Below, piece by piece: positions 49,555 through 57,504 of a stretch of 57,850 nt of DNA. Below the pieces are notes generated by a model, which searched no databases, had not been told where the DNA came from, and saw only the letters and a program-made list of their open reading frames with translations. The translations under genes were made by a program, and so were the position numbers. The DNA is from JBGSWE01 sp049292975 (GTDB taxonomy: Bacteria; Patescibacteriota; Saccharimonadia; Saccharimonadales; JACDBH01), in NCBI GenBank assembly GCA_049292975.1, contig JBATRZ010000058.1:1-57850 (forward strand), in the 5' to 3' direction. Within the stretch, counting starts at the first letter, position 1, and each line of letters opens with the position of its first letter.

Positions 49555-50136
49555 TTACTTGGCCTCCTCTTTGGCTACTTTGGCAGCCACCTTCTTAGCA
49601 GGCTTTTCACGGTAGGTGACCCATTGTTTCTGTGGAACCATTTCTTCCAGGGCCTTGACGGTTGCGTAGGCTGTATTGATTTTATTGGTTGAGCCAAGTG
49701 ATTTGCTGAGCACGTTCTTGACGCCGGCTACTTCTAGCACGGTGCGGACGACGCCGCCGGCTATAAGGCCGGTACCGGCAGCTGCTGGCTTTACTAGGAT
49801 GTGGGCGCCAGCGACTTTGGCTTCAGCCTCATGAGGCAGCGTGCCCTTGTACAGGTTTACGGTGACCATATTCTTCTTAGCAACTTCGGTAGCCTTGGTA
49901 ACGGCGGCAGTTACGTCAGCACCCTTGCTGACACCAATGCCGACCTTGTTCTTGCGATCGCCGACAACAACAAGCGCCTGGAATCGGAAGCGGCGGCCGC
50001 CCTTGACGACACGGGCGACACGGTTTACGTTGATGACGCGTTCGTCAAACAGCTTTTCTTCTTGCGGCATGTCACGGCGCTCGCGGCGCGGGCCGCGATT
50101 ATCGCGCTGGTTGGTTGAATGTGGTGATGGGCTCAT
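49555..50136 (-). CDS. rpsE: 30S ribosomal protein S5
   Basis: 193 aa. The double-stranded-RNA-binding domain starts FDERVINVNRVARVVKGGRR; KNMVTVNLYKGTLPHEAEAK and AAAGTGLIAGGVVRTVLEVA follow. N- and C-terminal Lys-rich extensions. One-base overlap with rplR. Confidence 0.97.
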   Translation of the reverse strand: MSPSPHSTNQRDNRGPRRERRDMPQEEKLFDERVINVNRVARVVKGGRRFRFQALVVVGDRKNKVGIGVSKGADVTAAVTKATEVAKKNMVTVNLYKGTLPHEAEAKVAGAHILVKPAAAGTGLIAGGVVRTVLEVAGVKNVLSKSLGSTNKINTAYATVKALEEMVPQKQWVTYREKPAKKVAAKVAKEEAK

Positions 50137-50495
50137 TAGAATTCTAATCCTCCTGCACGGGCAGCTTCTGCCAGTGCCTTAACGCGGCCATGATACTGAC
50201 GGCCATTGCGGTCAAAAACGATGGCATGAATCTTCTTGGCCTTAGCCTTTTTGGCGATTTCGGTGCCAACCCATCCTGCCCTAACAGTCATGGTACCGCT
50301 AGCAGCCTTCTGGCCGACAGTGGAAACGGCGACAAGCGTCTTACCGGCGACATCGTCAATTATTTGCGCGCTGATGTGCATATTGGTAACGGATACACTC
50401 AGGCGCGGACGCTCAGCGGTACCGCTAACGGTAGAACGGACGCGCTTCTTGCGCAGGGTCAGACGGTTTTGTTTGAGTTTAAGTATGCTACTCAT
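50136..50495 (-). CDS. rplR: 50S ribosomal protein L18
   Basis: 119 aa. RVRSTVSGTAERPRLSVSVT and the C-terminal FDRNGRQYHGRVKALAEAAR are the family blocks. Binds 5S rRNA with L5. Two bases after rplF, one base overlap with rpsE. Confidence 0.96.
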   Translation of the reverse strand: MSSILKLKQNRLTLRKKRVRSTVSGTAERPRLSVSVTNMHISAQIIDDVAGKTLVAVSTVGQKAASGTMTVRAGWVGTEIAKKAKAKKIHAIVFDRNGRQYHGRVKALAEAARAGGLEF

Positions 50496-50497
50496 AA

Positions 50498-51037
50498 TTA
50501 TTTTTCCTTACCTGATTTACCCGACTTGCGCAGGATACGTTCACCGACGTATTTGATGCCCTTGCCCTTATACGGCTCTGGCTTCTTGAGTTTACGGATG
50601 TCAGCGGCCACCTGGCCGACTTGCTGCTTGTCAAAACCGCTGACGGTGATAACGTTCTGATCGACTGCGGCGGTGACACCCTGCGGCAGCGCGAAAACGA
50701 CCTCATGGCTAAAGCCAAGCGCCAACTTTAGGCTGTTGCCCGCTAAGGAGACACGAAAACCGACGCCATTAACCTCGAGCTGCTTAGAAAAGCCCTTACT
50801 CACGCCCTCTACCATGTTGTTGATTAGTGAGCGCATCAGGCCGTGTTTGGCGCGGATTTTTGGCTCATCGTTGATACGGCTGACGGTACATACGCCGTCT
50901 TCCACCTTTACGGTTATGCCTTCTAACTGTGCTTGAGTGAGAGTACCTTTGCTGCCGGCAACGGTAATCAGCTCAGGGTCGACAGTGATTGTCACACCGG
51001 ATGGGATTTGGATAGGTAGTTTTCCTATACGACTCAT
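50498..51037 (-). CDS. rplF: 50S ribosomal protein L6
   Basis: 179 aa with the two duplicated L6 domains: MSRIGKLPIQIPSGVTITVD opens the first, and the signature PEPYKGKGIKYVGERILRK closes the second. The ribosome binding site GGAG lies in the loop of AAATTTC/GAAATTT. Confidence 0.97.
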   Translation of the reverse strand: MSRIGKLPIQIPSGVTITVDPELITVAGSKGTLTQAQLEGITVKVEDGVCTVSRINDEPKIRAKHGLMRSLINNMVEGVSKGFSKQLEVNGVGFRVSLAGNSLKLALGFSHEVVFALPQGVTAAVDQNVITVSGFDKQQVGQVAADIRKLKKPEPYKGKGIKYVGERILRKSGKSGKEK

Positions 51038-51146
51038 GATTAAATTTCTCCGAAATTTACAGAATATTGATTACAGATTTCAGATGTAAGATTAGCTGCA
51101 ATTTTGCAATCTCTATAATCTGTAATCTGAATTCTATAATCTGACA
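51038..51146 (-). repeat. heptad hairpin between rpsH and rplF
   Basis: 5' arm CAGATTA, TAGAATT, then CAGATTA twice; 3' arm TAATCTT, ACATCTG, AAATCTG, TAATCAA. Followed by AAATTTC-GGA-GAAATTT, a second hairpin whose loop bears the ribosome binding site. Confidence 0.78.
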
Positions 51147-51548
51147 TTAATAGACCTTACAAATTAGTTCACCGCCAAGCTTTTGATTCTTGGCTTCGGT
51201 TCCGCTCATAACTCCCTTAGAGGTGCTGACGATAACGATACCGCGGCCGCGCTTGACCACAGGGATCTCTTGGGCTGAACTATACAGGCGGCGGCCCGGG
51301 GTGCTCAGGCGTGAGATTTCAGTGATACGGGCGTTAGTGCCTTCCGTGTTAATGATTAGGCGCAGGCTTTTGAAACCGGCTTTTTCACCTTCGACGGCGA
51401 CGCCTTCAATGAAATTGCTGTCTTTTAGAATCTTGGCAACAGCTTCCTTGAGGCTGCTGTGCGGCAGGGTAACCTCGTGTTTACGTACCGCAATGGCGTT
51501 ACGAATGCGGGTCAGCATGTCGGCTATTGGGTCGGTTGATGTATTCAT
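51147..51548 (-). CDS. rpsH: 30S ribosomal protein S8
   Basis: 133 aa. DPIADMLTRIRNAIAVRKHE and the C-terminal KRGRGIVIVSTSKGVMSGTE are diagnostic. Central organiser of the 16S central domain. Start follows CGACCGTAGGGAGATTGCATA. Confidence 0.97.
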   Translation of the reverse strand: MNTSTDPIADMLTRIRNAIAVRKHEVTLPHSSLKEAVAKILKDSNFIEGVAVEGEKAGFKSLRLIINTEGTNARITEISRLSTPGRRLYSSAQEIPVVKRGRGIVIVSTSKGVMSGTEAKNQKLGGELICKVY

Positions 51549-51666
51549 TATGCAATCTCCCTACGGTCGTTTGCAAGTGACAAGGCACAAGTTTCAAGAC
51601 TCAAGAATGAATCCTCTCCTGTTACTTGGTACTTGTTACTTGGTACTTGTAATACTTGCATTTCCA
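51549..51666 (-). repeat. heptad hairpin between rpsN and rpsH
   Basis: CAAGTAC/CAAGTAA heptads pairing with CTTG every 7 bases; close copy of the rpmJ-rpsM spacer (five or six differences over 77 bases by eye). Confidence 0.85.
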
Positions 51667-51936
51667 TTACCAGCTCGCTTTCGTTACGCCGGGGATTTCA
51701 CCCTTAACGGCGTGTTCACGGAATGACAGGCGGCTAAGGCCAAACTGGCGCATGTAGCCGCGCGGGCGGCCAGTTTCAGAGCAGCGGTTCTTCAGGCGGG
51801 TCGGGCTAGAGTTGCGCGGCAACTTGGCCAGGCCTTCGTAATCTCCTAGTTCTTTCAATTCAGCGCGCTTGGCAGCATACTTGGCATGCATAGCCGTACG
51901 CTTCTTATCGCGGGCTTGATTAGATTTTCTAGCCAT
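51667..51936 (-). CDS. rpsN: 30S ribosomal protein S14, long zinc-free form
   Basis: 89 aa. SSPTRLKNRCSETGRPRGYM and REHAVKGEIPGVTKASW match the long E. coli-type S14, which lacks the CxxC zinc sites. Start at MARKSNQARDKKR behind GGAAGGAGC; an upstream in-frame ATG lies in the repeat spacer. Confidence 0.96.
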   Translation of the reverse strand: MARKSNQARDKKRTAMHAKYAAKRAELKELGDYEGLAKLPRNSSPTRLKNRCSETGRPRGYMRQFGLSRLSFREHAVKGEIPGVTKASW

Positions 51937-52044
51937 ACTAAACGCTCCTTCCAGTCGCAGAAGCAAGATTAAAGATTTGAGATTTAAGAATAAGACCATT
52001 CGAGCCCATTCTATAATCTGTAATCTGAATTCTGTAATCGCTCA
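51937..52044 (-). repeat. heptad hairpin between rplE and rpsN
   Basis: AGATTAC-type 5' arm, TAAATCT/CAAATCT 3' arm. 67 bases (51973-52039) identical to the rplM-rpsI spacer. Confidence 0.85.
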
Positions 52045-52638
52045 TTATTTATTCTCCTTTTCAAATGGCATACCAAACTTACTCAGCAAAGCGCGTGAGT
52101 GCGCCGGTGATGCAGCCCTGACTGTTAAGACTATCTGCAAACCATGCGGCGTGGTGGTCTCTTCAAACGTAAGCTCCGGGAAAACACTCTGCTCGGTTAA
52201 GCCGATAGAGTAGTTGCCCTGGCGGTCGAAAGCAGTTGCCTTGACGCCGTGGAAGTCCCTAAGGCGTGGCAGGACGATGTTTACCAGGCGGTCCAGGAAC
52301 TCGTACATACGCTCGCCGCGCAGAGTAACCTTTAGCCCAATCTTATTACCTTCCCTTAATTTGAAGCTGGCGATAGACAGCTTGGCAACGGTTTCGACTG
52401 GTTTCTGGCCGGTAATCTTCTGCAGGGTGTTACTGGCAACTTCCAGCAGCTTCTTGTCGTCTTTGGCACGGCCAAGACCGATGTTAAGGGTAATCTTCTC
52501 AATCTTTGGTACGTCATTGATATTCTTGATGTCCAATTCCTTCTGCAGGGCTGGTACATACTCGGTCAGATACAGGGTCTTCAAGCGGGCTTGGGTTGCG
52601 GCTGGCTTGCCAGCGGTTTTTTTAGTAGCAGTAGCCAT
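52045..52638 (-). CDS. rplE: 50S ribosomal protein L5
   Basis: 197 aa. A 15-residue Ala/Lys/Thr extension precedes the core; NVPKIEKITLNIGLGRAK-like, GLKVTLRGERMYEFLDRLVN and RDFHGVKATAFDRQGNYSIG blocks are present. Contacts 5S rRNA and P-site tRNA. Start behind GCTCCTGAAAGGAGC, a palindrome over the ribosome binding site. Confidence 0.96.
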   Translation of the reverse strand: MATATKKTAGKPAATQARLKTLYLTEYVPALQKELDIKNINDVPKIEKITLNIGLGRAKDDKKLLEVASNTLQKITGQKPVETVAKLSIASFKLREGNKIGLKVTLRGERMYEFLDRLVNIVLPRLRDFHGVKATAFDRQGNYSIGLTEQSVFPELTFEETTTPHGLQIVLTVRAASPAHSRALLSKFGMPFEKENK

Positions 52639-52768
52639 TATACGCTCCTTTCAGGAGCAATTTTCATTTTACAATTTTCAATTTTCATTGATGGCAGCAG
52701 CAAAGCTGCGCTGTTAAATGACAAATGTGAATTTATTGAGAATTGTAGCTTGGTCAATGTGAAGCTCA
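52639..52768 (-). repeat. heptad hairpin between rplX and rplE
   Basis: 5' arm CAATTCT, CAATAAA, TTCACAT, TTGTCAT; core AGCGCAGC/GCTGC; 3' arm AATGAAA, ATTGAAA, ATTGTAA, AATGAAA. A 30-mer (52731-52702) is identical to 30280-30309 in the glucan operon. Confidence 0.85.
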
Positions 52769-53101
52769 TTATTTTATCTCCTTGCCGGAGCGCTTAAAGA
52801 CGCGGGTCTTATTACCCTTAGCATCTACTTTGGTTGCAATCTTGCTGGCTTTCTTAGCAGTCGGCTCATAGGCGGCGACTTTGCTGGCATCAATCGGCTT
52901 GGTTAGATCGACGATGTCACCCTGCGGGTGCGCACGGTTCGGCTTGACATGCTTTTTGACAATATTGACGCCTTCTACGGTAACCTTGTTAAGGGTTGGG
53001 TGTGTGGTGGTTACCTTGCCGGTCTGGCCCTTATATTTGCCAGTACGTACGACGACGGTATCGCCCTTTTTGAGCTTAATCTTGTATACGGTTTTACTCA
53101 T
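52769..53101 (-). CDS. rplX: 50S ribosomal protein L24
   Basis: 110 aa. The KOW motif KKGDTVVVRTGKYKGQTGKV is followed by TVEGVNIVKKHVKP and a Lys-rich tail. An early assembly protein of the large subunit. Confidence 0.96.
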   Translation of the reverse strand: MSKTVYKIKLKKGDTVVVRTGKYKGQTGKVTTTHPTLNKVTVEGVNIVKKHVKPNRAHPQGDIVDLTKPIDASKVAAYEPTAKKASKIATKVDAKGNKTRVFKRSGKEIK

Positions 53102-53204
53102 AGTGATGCCTCCGTGGCGGAAACATTAAAACTATCGCCGCTGTGCGACTCTTTGATTGCTAATTGTAAATTGCTAATTGTAAATTGGAATGACGCAATC
53201 ATGA
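53102..53204 (-). repeat. repeat spacer between rplN and rplX
   Basis: Only the 5' side shows clear heptads (CAATTTA, CAATTAG, CAATTTA, CAATTAG); the matching 3' arm is weak (TTTTAATG). A GCGGCGA core is present. A decayed or one-armed member. Confidence 0.6.
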
Positions 53205-53573
53205 CTAGAGTACCTCCGGTGCCAGGCTGATGATCTTCTGGTAGCCAAGGTCGCGCAGTTCGCGCGGTACAGGGCCGAAGATACGGGTACCTTTAGGATT
53301 TTTATCATCACCGATGATGACGGCGGCGTTATCATCAAAACAGATGCTGCTGCCATCAGGACGGCGAATGCTGTTACGGGTGCGTACAACGACAGCACGC
53401 ACAACGCTCTTCTTCTTAACGGTGCCGTTCGGCGCGGCCTGTTTGACCGTAGCAACGATGATGTCACCTACGCCGGCATAACGGCGGCGGGTGCCGCCCA
53501 AAACCCGGATGCACAAGATTTCCTTGGCCCCTGAATTATCAGCAACAAGCAGGCGTGATTCTTGCTGGATCAT
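53205..53573 (-). CDS. rplN: 50S ribosomal protein L14
   Basis: 122 aa, normal length. MIQQESRLLVADNSGAKEIL, RRYAGVGDIIVATVKQAAPN and GTRIFGPVPRELRDLGYQKI are diagnostic. A long upstream frame runs through the repeat spacer and is rejected; CGACCGAAGGGAGC lies just before the chosen ATG. Confidence 0.97.
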   Translation of the reverse strand: MIQQESRLLVADNSGAKEILCIRVLGGTRRRYAGVGDIIVATVKQAAPNGTVKKKSVVRAVVVRTRNSIRRPDGSSICFDDNAAVIIGDDKNPKGTRIFGPVPRELRDLGYQKIISLAPEVL

Positions 53574-53676
53574 TACAGGCTCCCTTCGGTCGCAGAAGTG
53601 AGATTTGAGATTTGAGAATTGAGAATAGCTGCAGCAGCCATTCTGTAATCTATAATCTGAATTCTGTAATCTGTCA
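53574..53676 (-). repeat. heptad hairpin between rpsQ and rplN
   Basis: The clearest example: AGATTAC, AGAATTC, AGATTAT, AGATTAC, then the core AGAATGGCTG/CAGCTATTCT (10 pairs including one GT), then CAATTCT, CAAATCT, CAAATCT. Ends TTCTGCGACCGAAGGGAGC. Confidence 0.87.
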
Positions 53677-53994
53677 TTATTTTTCTTCCTCCGCTGCAAC
53701 GTCGGCCTTCTTGACGGTTTTCTTGACAGCCGCTTCGGGTTCAACGTGCAGTACGCGGGCAGTTTCGAGGACTTTGGTTAGCGTAAAGCGCTTGCGGGCG
53801 CTAAGCGGGCGGGTCTCAGTAATAACGACTTTGTCGCCTTGCTTGGCCTCATTCTTCTCATCGTGCGCCATGAACTTGGTTGTGGTTGAGTATTGCTTCT
53901 TATATATGGGGTGGGTCTTGCGGGTGATTACAGTACTGACAATCGTCTTGTCAGCCTTGTCGCTGCTCACTACACCGGTAATTGTGCGTGCCAT
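53677..53994 (-). CDS. rpsQ: 30S ribosomal protein S17
   Basis: 105 aa. TITGVVSSDKADKTIVSTVI opens the OB fold and KQGDKVVITETRPLSARKRF is the signature; a charged C-terminal extension of about 20 residues follows. Confidence 0.96.
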   Translation of the reverse strand: MARTITGVVSSDKADKTIVSTVITRKTHPIYKKQYSTTTKFMAHDEKNEAKQGDKVVITETRPLSARKRFTLTKVLETARVLHVEPEAAVKKTVKKADVAAEEEK

Positions 53995-54151
53995 TATGCA
54001 TCCTCCCTTTGGTCGGCTGTAATTAGCAATTTACAATTAACAATCTGCAATGATGGCAGCAGCGAAGCTGCGCTGATATTATTGCTAATTGCTAATCGAT
54101 AATTCATGGCTAATGGCAAATGGCTAATGGTTAATTGTGATGACTTAGTCA
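53995..54151 (-). repeat. heptad hairpin between rpmC and rpsQ
   Basis: 5' arm ACCATTA, GCCATTT, GCCATTA, then ATTAGCA twice; core AGCGCAGCTTCGCTGCTGCC, shared with the rplX-rplE and GH57-GH15 spacers; 3' arm ATTGTTA, ATTGTAA, ATTGCTA. Confidence 0.83.
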
Positions 54152-54352
54152 TTACCTTGCCTCCTTGATTAATTGTTCTTGCAATACGGTCAGTATGCGG
54201 GCCAGGTCTTTGCGCCGGGCGCGTACGACCCGCACATTCTGGACTTCGCCGGAATGCATACGGCGCTTCAGCTCAGCTATTTCTTCCCGTAAATCGGTTG
54301 CGGTCTTGGTAAGTTCGCTAGTGCTTTGTTTACGGATATCAGTGATCTTCAT
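54152..54352 (-). CDS. rpmC: 50S ribosomal protein L29
   Basis: 66 aa, two antiparallel helices: STSELTKTATDLREEIAELK and RVVRARRKDLARILTVLQEQ. Sits at the tunnel exit. Start behind CGACCAAAGGGAGATTGCATA. Confidence 0.95.
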   Translation of the reverse strand: MKITDIRKQSTSELTKTATDLREEIAELKRRMHSGEVQNVRVVRARRKDLARILTVLQEQLIKEAR

Positions 54353-54460
54353 TATGCAATCTCCCTTTGGTCGATTACAGAAGTGAGAAGTGAGAAGTGA
54401 GAAAAGAGGGTTAGCTCTATTCTGTTGTCTGAATTCCCTATTCTAAAATGACTTGTCATT
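54353..54460 (-). repeat. heptad hairpin between rplP and rpmC
   Basis: 3' arm TTCTCAC three times in tandem plus TTCTGTA; 5' arm AGAATAG, GGAATTC, AGACAAC, AGAATAG. AGAA pairs with TTCT every 7 bases. Confidence 0.82.
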
Positions 54461-54874
54461 TTATTTCACCTCCTTGACGAGGAATTTGGTGCGGACCGGC
54501 AGCTTGTGGCCGGCCAGGCGCATTGCTTCGCGGGCGATTTCTTCGGTTACGCCTTCCATCTCGAACATGATGGTGCCCATGTGAACTTTGGCGGCGAAGT
54601 ATTCTGGAGAACCTTTACCGCTGCCCATCTTGACGTCCTGCGGTTTTTTGGTTACTGGAGTGTGCGGGAAGATACGGATCCAGATTTGGCCGCCGCGCTT
54701 GATGTAGCGGGTCATAGCCTGTCGGGCGGCTTCGATCTGGCGGCTGGTGATGCGCTCGTTGTCGAGCGACTGCAGGGCGTAAGAGCCGTAAGCGATGGTA
54801 TTGCCACGGGTAGCGGCGCCGCGGATCTTGCCCTTGCGTACCTTGCGGTACTTGGTTCTGTTAGGAATCAACAC
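54461..54874 (-). CDS. rplP: 50S ribosomal protein L16
   Basis: 137 aa, GTG start. LIPNRTKYRKVRKGKIRGAA and RQAMTRYIKRGGQIWIRIFP are diagnostic. The palindrome GCTCCTGAAAGGAGC covers the ribosome binding site 5 bases before GTG. Confidence 0.96.
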   Translation of the reverse strand: MLIPNRTKYRKVRKGKIRGAATRGNTIAYGSYALQSLDNERITSRQIEAARQAMTRYIKRGGQIWIRIFPHTPVTKKPQDVKMGSGKGSPEYFAAKVHMGTIMFEMEGVTEEIAREAMRLAGHKLPVRTKFLVKEVK

Positions 54875-55028
54875 GCTGTGCTCCTTTCAGGAGCAATTAA
54901 TGATTGACGATTTGCGATTGGCAATACATTAGCCATTGGCGATTGGCCATTGGTGGCTGCATAGCTAATTGCAAATTGCGCATTTTTTGCTAATTGCAAA
55001 TTGCGAATTGCTAATTGGAGTGACTTGT
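54875..55028 (-). repeat. heptad repeat between rpsC and rplP
   Basis: CAATTAG, CAATTCG, CAATTTG, CAATTAG on the 5' side, then a second run; CCAATGG, CCAATCG, CCAATGG, CTAATGT and TCAATCA on the 3' side. CAATT/AATTG allow several pairing registers. Confidence 0.78.
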
Positions 55029-55658
55029 TCACGACGTCTCTCCCTTGTAAATCCATACCTTGATGCCGATAATACCGGTTGGGGTCTTGGCATCGACAGC
55101 TGCGTAATCGATATCAGCGCGCAGGGTGTGCAGCGGTACAGAACCTTCTACGCTTTTTTCGCGGCGGGACATCTCGGCACCGTTAAGGCGTCCGGCCAGC
55201 TCGATGCGGATACCCTTTGCACCAGCACGCATGGTTGCGGCAGATGAGGATTTGATAGCACGGCGAAAAGCTATGCGGCGCTCTAACTGGTGGGCGATGT
55301 TCTCAGCGACCAGTTTGGCATATAGCTCAGGCTTCTTGATTTCTTCGATATTGACGCGTACGGGTACCTTGTAAATACGTTCGATAGCGGCCTTGAGTTC
55401 CTGGGCACCAGAACCGCCGCGGCCGATGACCACGCCCGCTTTGGCAGTAACGATGGTAACGGTAACGAGGTTTGGTGAGCGCTCAATGTCTATCTTGTTT
55501 ACGGCGGCGCGGCTACCTAACTTGCGCTGTACCATACGGCGTACGGACAAGTCCTGGGTCAAGTAGCTGGCGTAGTCTTTCTTGGATGCGAACCACTTGC
55601 TGCGCCAATCCTTATTGACTTGCAGGCGCATAGAGATTGGGTTTACTTTCTGGCCCAT
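55029..55658 (-). CDS. rpsC: 30S ribosomal protein S3
   Basis: 209 aa from MGQKVNPISMRLQVNKDWRS; the KH domain has VVIGRGGSGAQELKAAIERI and the C-terminal half ARTEWYREG-equivalent positions are MSRREKSVEGSVPLHTLRAD. GGAGG lies 9 bases upstream. Binds mRNA at the entry channel. Confidence 0.96.
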   Translation of the reverse strand: MGQKVNPISMRLQVNKDWRSKWFASKKDYASYLTQDLSVRRMVQRKLGSRAAVNKIDIERSPNLVTVTIVTAKAGVVIGRGGSGAQELKAAIERIYKVPVRVNIEEIKKPELYAKLVAENIAHQLERRIAFRRAIKSSSAATMRAGAKGIRIELAGRLNGAEMSRREKSVEGSVPLHTLRADIDYAAVDAKTPTGIIGIKVWIYKGETS

Positions 55659-55659
55659 A

Positions 55660-55845
55660 TTACTGCACCTCCGTGCTCGAGCGGGGGACACCCCCGCTCA
55701 GCGCGCCATCAACCGGCAAAGCCGGATTGTTGGGCTGCTCACCCCCGTCGCCGGTTGCAAGCTCACTTAATGCAAGTCGTACTTCTTCATTAACTAATGC
55801 GGCATCCATTTCTGCACTCCGCAATGTTTCACCAGATAAAGACAT
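55660..55845 (-). CDS. 61-codon ORF filling the rplV-rpsC gap, partly made of palindromes
   Basis: Starts 2 bases after the rplV stop and ends 1 base before rpsC ATG. The N-terminal half is a plausible acidic helix (ALVNEEVRLALSELATG); the C-terminal half is encoded by AATCCGGCTTTGCCGGTT and by GAGCGGGGG/CCCCCGCTC (55679-55699), just ahead of the rpsC ribosome binding site. It may be a true small protein or a repeat spacer that is open by chance. Confidence 0.4.
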   Translation of the reverse strand: MSLSGETLRSAEMDAALVNEEVRLALSELATGDGGEQPNNPALPVDGALSGGVPRSSTEVQ

Positions 55846-55847
55846 AA

Positions 55848-56270
55848 TTATTTCTCCTCCGCCTTAGTCACTTTAGCTGCAGGCTTCTCATTACCCCTCG
55901 AAGCTGTGCTACGTGGGGACCCCGTCTTAGACACACGCTGTTCGCCGTCTACAACCACCTTAATATGGCTGGTGCGGCGTTGGTATGGATGAGCCATACC
56001 GCGCGACACCGGGCGGAAGCGTTTGTAGCGGATACCTGGCGTTACGCTGATTTCTACGATCTGTAATGAATCAGGACGTAGCCCGTGGTTGTGGTCGGCG
56101 TTAGCCTGGGCGCTCTTTATAACCTTGGCGACTGGTACGGCAGCGCGGCGCGGCGCGTGCTGCAGGATAATCAAGGCGTCAGTGACGCTGCGGCCGCGCA
56201 CTAAACTAGCGACAACACTGACCTTGCGCGGGCTGATACGGACGCCTTTAGCGATTGCTTGTACTGCCAT
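55848..56270 (-). CDS. rplV: 50S ribosomal protein L22
   Basis: 140 aa. GVRISPRKVSVVASLVRGRS and RPVSRGMAHPYQRRTSHIKV are L22 blocks. The start MAVQAIAKG follows GACTGAAAGGAGC. The last about 27 residues (after VVVDGEQRVSK) are an extension encoded partly by a REP-like palindrome, not part of the L22 fold. Confidence 0.95.
   Translation of the reverse strand: MAVQAIAKGVRISPRKVSVVASLVRGRSVTDALIILQHAPRRAAVPVAKVIKSAQANADHNHGLRPDSLQIVEISVTPGIRYKRFRPVSRGMAHPYQRRTSHIKVVVDGEQRVSKTGSPRSTASRGNEKPAAKVTKAEEK
55893..55928. repeat. REP-like palindrome inside the rplV 3' end
   Basis: TACCCC, a 17-base centre, then GGGGACCCCGTCTT: same frame of conserved ends and nearly the same length as the units at 10951-11021. 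It is read in frame as the L22 tail. Confidence 0.55.
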
Positions 56271-56374
56271 ATGGGCTCCTTTCAGTCGCATAAGCTAGAA
56301 GTTGGAAGTTAGAGGTTAGAATGGCTTCTGTGCAGCTCATTCCAAATTCTATATTCAAAATTCTAGATTCCATG
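56271..56374 (-). repeat. heptad hairpin between rpsS and rplV
   Basis: 5' arm AGAATTT, TGAATAT, AGAATTT, GGAATGA; 3' arm TAACCTC, TAACTTC, CAACTTC, TAGCTTA, with ATTCT/GGAAT pairing near the core. Ends GCGACTGAAAGGAGC. Confidence 0.75.
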
Positions 56375-56647
56375 TTATTTCCCCTTCGCTAACTTGCCGC
56401 CGTGGGAACGGAACTTACGGGTTGGAGAAAATTCACCCAGCTTGTGGCCTACCATGTTCTCGGTTACGAAAACCGGTACGTGGACGCGGCCGTTATGGAC
56501 TGCGATGGTGCGGCCAACAAATTCTGGCGGAATGGCGGAAGCTCTGGCCCAAGTTTTGATAATAGTACGGTCTTCAGCGCCCAGAGCCGCTACTTTGCGA
56601 GCTAGCTTAGGATCGATGAACGGACCTTTTTTTAGTGATCTACTCAT
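56375..56647 (-). CDS. rpsS: 30S ribosomal protein S19
   Basis: 90 aa. MSRSLKKGPFIDPKLARKVA, AVHNGRVHVPVFVTENMVGH and KLGEFSPTRKFRSH are diagnostic. One-base overlap with rplB. Confidence 0.97.
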   Translation of the reverse strand: MSRSLKKGPFIDPKLARKVAALGAEDRTIIKTWARASAIPPEFVGRTIAVHNGRVHVPVFVTENMVGHKLGEFSPTRKFRSHGGKLAKGK

Positions 56648-57504
56648 TACTTCTTCCTCTTCGTCTGATGACGGCTCTTTACGATGAACTTAGCTGTACT
56701 CTTACGCTTGCGGGTTTTGTAGCCCAAGGTTTTAACGCCCCAAGGCGTTCTAGGCGCAGCGCCGTGGTTCTTACCGCCGCCAACACCGTGACGGCCGCCG
56801 TCACCACCGCCGTGCGGGTGGTCTACGGCGTTCATGACAACACCGCGTACGGTCGGGCGGATACCCTTGCGGCGGGTGCGGCCGGCCTTACCGATCTTGA
56901 TGTTCTGGTGCTGGACATTGCCGATGGTACCGATGGTAGCCATGCAGGTTACGAGCACCTTGCGGATTTCACCGCTTGGCAGCTTGACTAACGCGTATTC
57001 GCCCTCTTTGGCCATCAACTGGGCGCTTGATCCGGCCGAGCGGACAATCTGGGCACCGCGGCCGGGGCTTAGCTCGATAGCAGCGATGGTGCTGCCGACA
57101 GGAATGTTGGCAATAGGCAGGCGGTTACCGGCTTCTACTGGCGCGTCTTCGCCAGATTTAATAACACGGCCCGGGGCCATGACGGTTGTAGCCAAGATGT
57201 AGTGGTGTTCACCGTTCTGGTCTTTGATTCTAGCGATACGGGCGCTGCGGTTCGGATCGTATTCGATGTGTTCAATAACTGCCTCGGTACCGGCTGGCAA
57301 CGAGAAGTTCACGATGCGGTAGAAGCGGCGGGCGCCGCCGCCGCGGTGACGGGTGGTAATACGGCCCATGTTATTGCGGCCGGAGTTCTGCTTGCGGAAT
57401 GTGGTCAGGCTTTTCAGCGGCTTTTTGGTGGTGATGCCATCGAAGTCCTGGCTAGTCATGCCGCGGCGTCCGGGAGTAGTTGGTTTGTAAGCTTTAATAG
57501 CCAT
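56647..57504 (-). CDS. rplB: 50S ribosomal protein L2
   Basis: 285 aa. The conserved catalytic-centre segment RGVVMNAVDHPHGGGDG is present, as are GRNNMGRITTRHRGGGARRF and the basic C-terminus. Essential for subunit joining. Start behind GCGAACGAAGGGAGC. Confidence 0.97.
   Translation of the reverse strand: MAIKAYKPTTPGRRGMTSQDFDGITTKKPLKSLTTFRKQNSGRNNMGRITTRHRGGGARRFYRIVNFSLPAGTEAVIEHIEYDPNRSARIARIKDQNGEHHYILATTVMAPGRVIKSGEDAPVEAGNRLPIANIPVGSTIAAIELSPGRGAQIVRSAGSSAQLMAKEGEYALVKLPSGEIRKVLVTCMATIGTIGNVQHQNIKIGKAGRTRRKGIRPTVRGVVMNAVDHPHGGGDGGRHGVGGGKNHGAAPRTPWGVKTLGYKTRKRKSTAKFIVKSRHQTKRKK

Noticed and set aside
53574..53744. 57-residue N-terminal extension of L14, and similar upstream extensions of S14, S13, L22 and S3
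   Set aside because: They translate the repeat spacers; conserved family starts with good ribosome binding sites exist further downstream.
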